DNA from: Acidobacteriota bacterium
Lineage (GTDB): Bacteria > Acidobacteriota > Terriglobia > Terriglobales > Acidobacteriaceae
Direction of reading: 5' to 3'
NCBI GenBank assembly: GCA_021828835.1
Contig: JAJZCY010000004.1
Coordinates: forward strand, 7,916-44,753
Length of the DNA stretch: 36,838 nt
Below, in pieces: positions 31,325 through 36,838 of the stretch. Under the pieces are notes generated by a model. That model saw only the letters and a list, made by a program, of their open reading frames with translations, had not been told where the DNA came from and made no database searches. Each line of letters begins with the position of its first letter. Position 1 is the stretch's first letter. The translations under genes and the position numbers were made by a program.

Positions 31325-31330
31325 GAGCAG

Positions 31331-31351
31331 GCCGTCCGCTCGAGCGGCGGC
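31331..31351. terminator. Hairpin between pseudopilin 2 and ysxC
   Basis: GCCG(T)CCGC pairs with GCGGCGGC around a TCGA loop, with one bulged T, in the 32-base gap between convergent stop codons. There is no T-run. Confidence 0.4.
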
Positions 31352-31356
31352 CCGAG

Positions 31357-31944
31357 CTACTGGCTGCCGGCCTCCATAATCCTCGCCCACAACTCGCGAA
31401 CGCCGGCGTTGGTCTTTGCCGAGACGGGCAGAATCTCCTCCACATCCAGCCCCTTGCGCAGCGCGGCCAGATTGCGCGTGCGCTGGTTGCCGCTGAGGCG
31501 GTCGATCTTGGTGGCGACGACGAGGAACTCGCGATCCTCGGCGCGCAGCCAGTCGAGCAGTTGCCGGTCGCGCGCCTGCGGAGGAATGTTGGAATCCACC
31601 AGGCACACACAGAGCGCCAGCGTGGCGCGTTCGGCCAGGTAGGGCTCGATGAACTTGGGCCACTCGGCAGAGATGGACTTCGAGATTTTGGCGTAGCCGT
31701 AGCCGGGCAGATCGGCCAGGACGCATCTCTGCCGGCCGCTCTCATCGGAAAGCGAGAAAAAGTTGATGGCGCGGGTGCGGCCCGGCGTCGAGGATACTTT
31801 GGCCGCCTTCTCGCCGACCAGCGCGTTCAGCAGGCTGGATTTGCCCACGTTGGAGCGGCCGAGAAACGCGATCTCTGGTGCGGCGGGCTTGGGAAACTGG
31901 GCCGCAGAGAGCGCGGAGAGCAGAAATTGTGTTGTGTAGCGCAT
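31357..31944 (-). CDS. ysxC: Ribosome-biogenesis GTPase YsxC/EngB
   Basis: 195 residues, normal for the family, using ATG 31944; an ATG at 31995 would add 17 residues with no family likeness. AGAAGG abuts the chosen ATG, closer than usual, so the start is not fully certain. G motifs: G1 is G29-R-S-N-V-G-K-S36, G2/switch I is STPGRTRAINFF, G3 is DLPGYGYA, and G4 is ATKID. The GYGYA sequence after G3 is typical of EngB. The protein is a cytosolic GTPase needed for large ribosomal subunit assembly. It is convergent with the pseudopilin genes. Confidence 0.94.
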   Translation of the reverse strand: MRYTTQFLLSALSAAQFPKPAAPEIAFLGRSNVGKSSLLNALVGEKAAKVSSTPGRTRAINFFSLSDESGRQRCVLADLPGYGYAKISKSISAEWPKFIEPYLAERATLALCVCLVDSNIPPQARDRQLLDWLRAEDREFLVVATKIDRLSGNQRTRNLAALRKGLDVEEILPVSAKTNAGVRELWARIMEAGSQ

Positions 31945-32153
31945 CCTTCTCAGGATACCGGGCGACACACAGCCCCGCAGCCGTAGACAGCGCATATCGC
32001 AGTTAACTCGGCCATACTTCCAGAAAATCAGGTTGAAGCGCTGGAAGCTGTGCCGTGTTCATCGCGTTCTTTGCGATGAGCGGGCGGGGGCGTGCGCGCG
32101 AGAAGTGATTCCGGGGAGCACGCGGTTGAAGGTAGGCGCCGGAGCTCTTCCGC

Positions 32154-32192
32154 AGAAAAATGACCGGGCTCGCCGCGATGGGCGAGCCCGGT
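32154..32192 (-). terminator. Intrinsic terminator of lon
   Basis: A perfect 12-bp stem (32163-32174 with 32181-32192, loop of 6) is followed on the minus strand by CATTTTTCT. It begins 22 bases after the lon stop codon. This is the best terminator in the window. Confidence 0.82.
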
Positions 32193-32213
32193 CTGATGGA
32201 GTGACTTGGAGAA

Positions 32214-34625
<2,412 letters not shown>

Positions 34626-34933
34626 AGAAACACCTGATGAGTATTCGACGTGCGACAGCGGGTTTTCGATTCATGCACTTGAGGATGCGCATCTGGTGCG
34701 CGCAGCTCTCTCCTTGAGGAAAGATTCGCGTTTCACAATGCGGACTCGAGTGCGGACCGAAAGCGGTCGGAAAGGCAGCTTCCGGCTCGGAGGCCGGCTG
34801 GGGCCTTTTGGAGATTGTACAGCGGATGAGGGGAAAGCAGGGCAAACGGACCAGCAGGGCGGAGAGCAAGGAGACAGAAAAGCTGAGGCAAATCATTCCG
34901 TGATGCTTTATGATCCGCAGCCGAGGGGAAACG
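34626..34933. other. Divergent intergenic region between lon and the CDGSH gene
   Basis: 308 bases without a gene. GAAAGGCAGCTTCC at 34770-34783 is an exact copy of 30820-30833. A short inverted repeat CCGGC/GCCGG follows at about 34783-34798. TATGAT at 34909-34914 may be a -10 element for the CDGSH gene, but no good -35 was found. Confidence 0.4.
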
Positions 34934-35173
34934 ATGGCGGATCCGGTGATTGCGCAGAAGATGCCGTACGAGAAGCAAGTGGAGGCGGGCAAAAGTTACT
35001 TTTGGTGCGCGTGCGGCCGCAGCGCCAGCCAGCCGTTCTGCGATGGCAGCCATAAGGGCACCGGAATCACGCCGGTGAAGTATGAGTGCCGGGAGTCGGG
35101 CACCGTCTTCTTCTGCGGCTGCAAACGCACCGCCGACCGGCCCTTTTGCGACGGCACCCATGACACGCTGTAG
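34934..35173 (+). CDS. Dual CDGSH iron-sulfur domain protein
   Basis: 79 residues. ATG 34934 has GAGGGG at 34923-34928, 5 bases upstream. Two CDGSH motifs are complete: C25-x-C27, C36, H40 (FCDGSH) and C61-x-C63, C72, H76 (FCDGTH). Each would bind one redox-active [2Fe-2S] cluster through three cysteines and one histidine, so one chain carries what mitoNEET makes as a dimer. Bacterial members are cytosolic with a suspected role in iron-sulfur or redox handling. It is divergent from lon and 25 bases before the next gene on the same strand. Confidence 0.93.
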   Translation: MADPVIAQKMPYEKQVEAGKSYFWCACGRSASQPFCDGSHKGTGITPVKYECRESGTVFFCGCKRTADRPFCDGTHDTL

Positions 35174-35198
35174 GCGCGTGCGGTTCCAGTGAGCGCCG

Positions 35199-36527
35199 AT
35201 GGCTGAAGAGACGAAGCACCATGCCGCGCGGATCGACGGCCTGAGCCTGCTGGTGGTCGGCAGCGCGCTGTTCCTTCTTACCGGGATCGTCTGGGCGGTG
35301 ATTGCGCCGCGGGCGCTGATGGACTTCCGCCCCGCCTATTTCACTGCCCGCTGCCTGCTGGAGCATCGGGACCCCTACAATCCTGCCGAAATGCAGCGCA
35401 CCTATGCGGAGGCGGGGCAGGCGCGGCCGCATGAATCGGCCGGCGACCGGATGCTGGAGACGCGGAACGAATACCTGCCCAGTGAGCTGCCCTGGACGGT
35501 TCCGCTTGCGCTGCTGCCGTTCACGGCGGCCCAGGCGCTGTGGGTGGCGCTGATCGGAGCGGCATTCACGCTGGGTGCATTCCTCATATGGCAGCAATCC
35601 TCCGCGACCCCGCGGCTTGCTGGCGCGCTGCTCTGCGTTCTGCTGGTGAGCAGCCCATCTCTGATGGCCTTCGGCAATCCTTCGGCGCTGGCGGTGAGCC
35701 TGTGCGTGATCGCTGCGTGGTGTTTTGTCAGCGAACGCTGGCCCAGGGCGGGCATCTTCTGCCTGGCTGCGGCTCTGTGCATCAAGCCGCACACGGTGGG
35801 TTTCGTGTGGCTCTATTTTCTTCTGGCCGGCGGGCAGTTCCGCCGGCGCGCGCTGCAAACACTGGCGGTTACGGCTGTCGTCGGCGTGGCTGGCCTGCTC
35901 TGGGTCAGCGTCGTCGCTCCCCACTGGCTCGCGGAGTTGCGAACGAACCTCGCCGCCTTTACAGCGCACGGCGCCATGAACGATCCCGGCCCGGCCACCG
36001 GCGGCGGTCGCGGCATTCACATGATCACGGATTTGCAGGTGGTCTTCAGTTTTCTGTGGGACGATCCGCGCTTCTATAACCTCGCCAGCTTCATCGTCTG
36101 CGCGCCGCTGTTCGCAGTCTGGGTTTGGGGCGCCCTGCGCGCCCGGGCTTCGCACCGTCATGCCTGGCTCGGTTTAGCTGCGGTGTCGGCGTTGACCATG
36201 CTGCCGCTCTATCACCGTCAGTACGACGCCAAGCTGATCCTGCTTACCGTTCCCGCCTGCGCCCTGCTGGCGGCCGAGGGCGGACACAGGGGCCGCTGGG
36301 CGGTGGCGCTCACCACCCTCGCCTTCATTCTGAATGGCGACTGGATCTGGGCCGCTCTTGATGGGCTGCTACCGCGGTATCACCTGGATTCGCTTGGGCC
36401 GCACGTGAGTCTGATCGCGTTTCCGGTGCCGCTCAGCCTGCTCGCGCTCGGCGGCTTCTATCTGGTTGTCTTTGCCAGGCGCGTCCGGCAGCCGGAGCCT
36501 GCGCGGAGCCATGTGCTGGAATCATAG
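35199..36527 (+). CDS. GT87-type (DUF2029) polytopic membrane glycosyltransferase
   Basis: 442 residues with about ten to twelve hydrophobic helices. The GT-C layout of the GT87 family is visible: an N-terminal helix followed by ALMDFRPAYFTARCLLEHRDPYNP, where the DF and the following YF, together with the DPY, are the conserved loop-1 residues, and later CIKPHTVGFVWLYFLL. Relatives are polyprenol-phosphate-mannose-dependent mannosyltransferases of actinobacteria; the acceptor here is unknown. The Shine-Dalgarno sequence is weak. The gene follows the CDGSH gene by 25 bases and may be co-transcribed, though no functional link is obvious. Confidence 0.82.
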   Translation: MAEETKHHAARIDGLSLLVVGSALFLLTGIVWAVIAPRALMDFRPAYFTARCLLEHRDPYNPAEMQRTYAEAGQARPHESAGDRMLETRNEYLPSELPWTVPLALLPFTAAQALWVALIGAAFTLGAFLIWQQSSATPRLAGALLCVLLVSSPSLMAFGNPSALAVSLCVIAAWCFVSERWPRAGIFCLAAALCIKPHTVGFVWLYFLLAGGQFRRRALQTLAVTAVVGVAGLLWVSVVAPHWLAELRTNLAAFTAHGAMNDPGPATGGGRGIHMITDLQVVFSFLWDDPRFYNLASFIVCAPLFAVWVWGALRARASHRHAWLGLAAVSALTMLPLYHRQYDAKLILLTVPACALLAAEGGHRGRWAVALTTLAFILNGDWIWAALDGLLPRYHLDSLGPHVSLIAFPVPLSLLALGGFYLVVFARRVRQPEPARSHVLES

Positions 36528-36537
36528 CCGCCGATGC

Positions 36538-36567
36538 AAAAAGCCCCCACGCGGGGCGTGAGGGCTT
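36538..36567 (-). terminator. Intrinsic terminator of clpX
   Basis: Arms 36541-36552 and 36556-36567 pair over 12 positions with one mismatch (C36547/A36561) and a GGG loop; on the minus strand TTTTT (complement of 36538-36542) ends the stem. It lies 22 bases after the clpX stop codon, between convergent genes. Confidence 0.78.
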
Positions 36568-36588
36568 CGTGGTTCAGTGAGAAGAGCT

Positions 36589-36838
36589 CTACCCGGCCTT
36601 CTCCAGCAGGCAGAGCGACAGGTCGCGGCGCTCCACCATCTCGCGCGTGATCTCCAGATCGCGGACCCGCTTGTTGCTGGGCAGGTGGTACATGAGGTCG
36701 AGCATCAACTCTTCGAGAATCATCCGCAGACCGCGCGCGCCGACCTTGCGGGCCAGGGCCTCGCGCGCGATAGCGATCACGGCGTCTTGGGTGAAGTGCA
36801 GGCGGACATTCTCGTACTCGAACAGCCGCTGGTATTGC
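36589..36838 (-). CDS. clpX: ATP-dependent Clp protease ATP-binding subunit ClpX (C-terminal part)
   Basis: Partial gene; the frame is open to the window edge, so the N-terminal zinc-binding and AAA+ core lie outside. The visible 82 residues read through QYQRLFEYENV, then DAVIAIAREALARKVGARGLR, then ILEELMLDLMYHLPSN and the end of the chain. GARGLR contains the sensor-2 arginine of ClpX, and the segment LDLMYHLPS is the family-typical C-terminal helix. ClpX unfolds substrates for the ClpP peptidase. clpP and the other genes usually found near it would be expected upstream, beyond the window. lon is about 2 kb away on the same strand. Confidence 0.93.
   Translation of the reverse strand, partial: QYQRLFEYENVRLHFTQDAVIAIAREALARKVGARGLRMILEELMLDLMYHLPSNKRVRDLEITREMVERRDLSLCLLEKAG

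Overview
The window looks like chromosomal DNA from a GC-rich member of the Acidobacteriota, probably class Terriglobia. The evidence is a VWFA-related protein of the acidobacterial type, a secretin fused to a C-terminal cohesin-like domain and followed by GspG-type pseudopilins, and dispersed palindromes with a TGGGGCAC core. No rRNA, tRNA, CRISPR array, transposase or prophage gene was seen. The organism assignment is inference from gene content; no database was searched.

Layout. 1-4.0 kb: 3' part of a Rieske oxygenase gene, a small secreted cytochrome c, a gene-free stretch of about 1.2 kb holding a very stable hairpin and a degenerate 25-bp tandem repeat with 150-bp higher-order periodicity, then a lone butyrate kinase. 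4.4-9.2 kb: secreted M1 metallopeptidase, YwaF-type membrane protein, CutA, TldD and a tiny His-rich secreted protein. 9.2-11.3 kb: a YfiT-like DinB-fold enzyme closely coupled to a large unknown protein with a C-terminal PD-(D/E)XK-like motif. 11.4-17 kb: a probable envelope-sensing locus (single-domain response regulator, TonB-dependent receptor, YfiR-type periplasmic protein, CHASE/HAMP histidine kinase), then a Yip1-family membrane protein.

17-22.8 kb: acpP-fabF (fatty acid elongation), divergent rmuC, a lipoprotein, a DUF4142 protein and an AT-richer DUF4145/HEPN-like gene in a patch of palindromes. 22.9-27.6 kb: an EF-G-like GTPase with altered G motifs, the VWFA-related protein and smpB. 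27.8-31.3 kb: secretin-cohesin protein and two pseudopilins, part of a type II secretion or type IV pilus-like machine. 31.4-36.8 kb: ysxC, lon, a dual CDGSH iron-sulfur protein, a GT87-type membrane glycosyltransferase and the 3' end of clpX.

Many genes are conserved housekeeping functions (acpP, fabF, smpB, ysxC, lon, clpX, tldD, rmuC). The accessory interest lies in the YfiR/TonB/kinase locus, the PD-(D/E)XK-like protein, the secretin-cohesin cluster, the EF-G paralogue and the nested tandem repeat. Several starts are reassigned to GTG or TTG codons where a Shine-Dalgarno sequence and family length support this.
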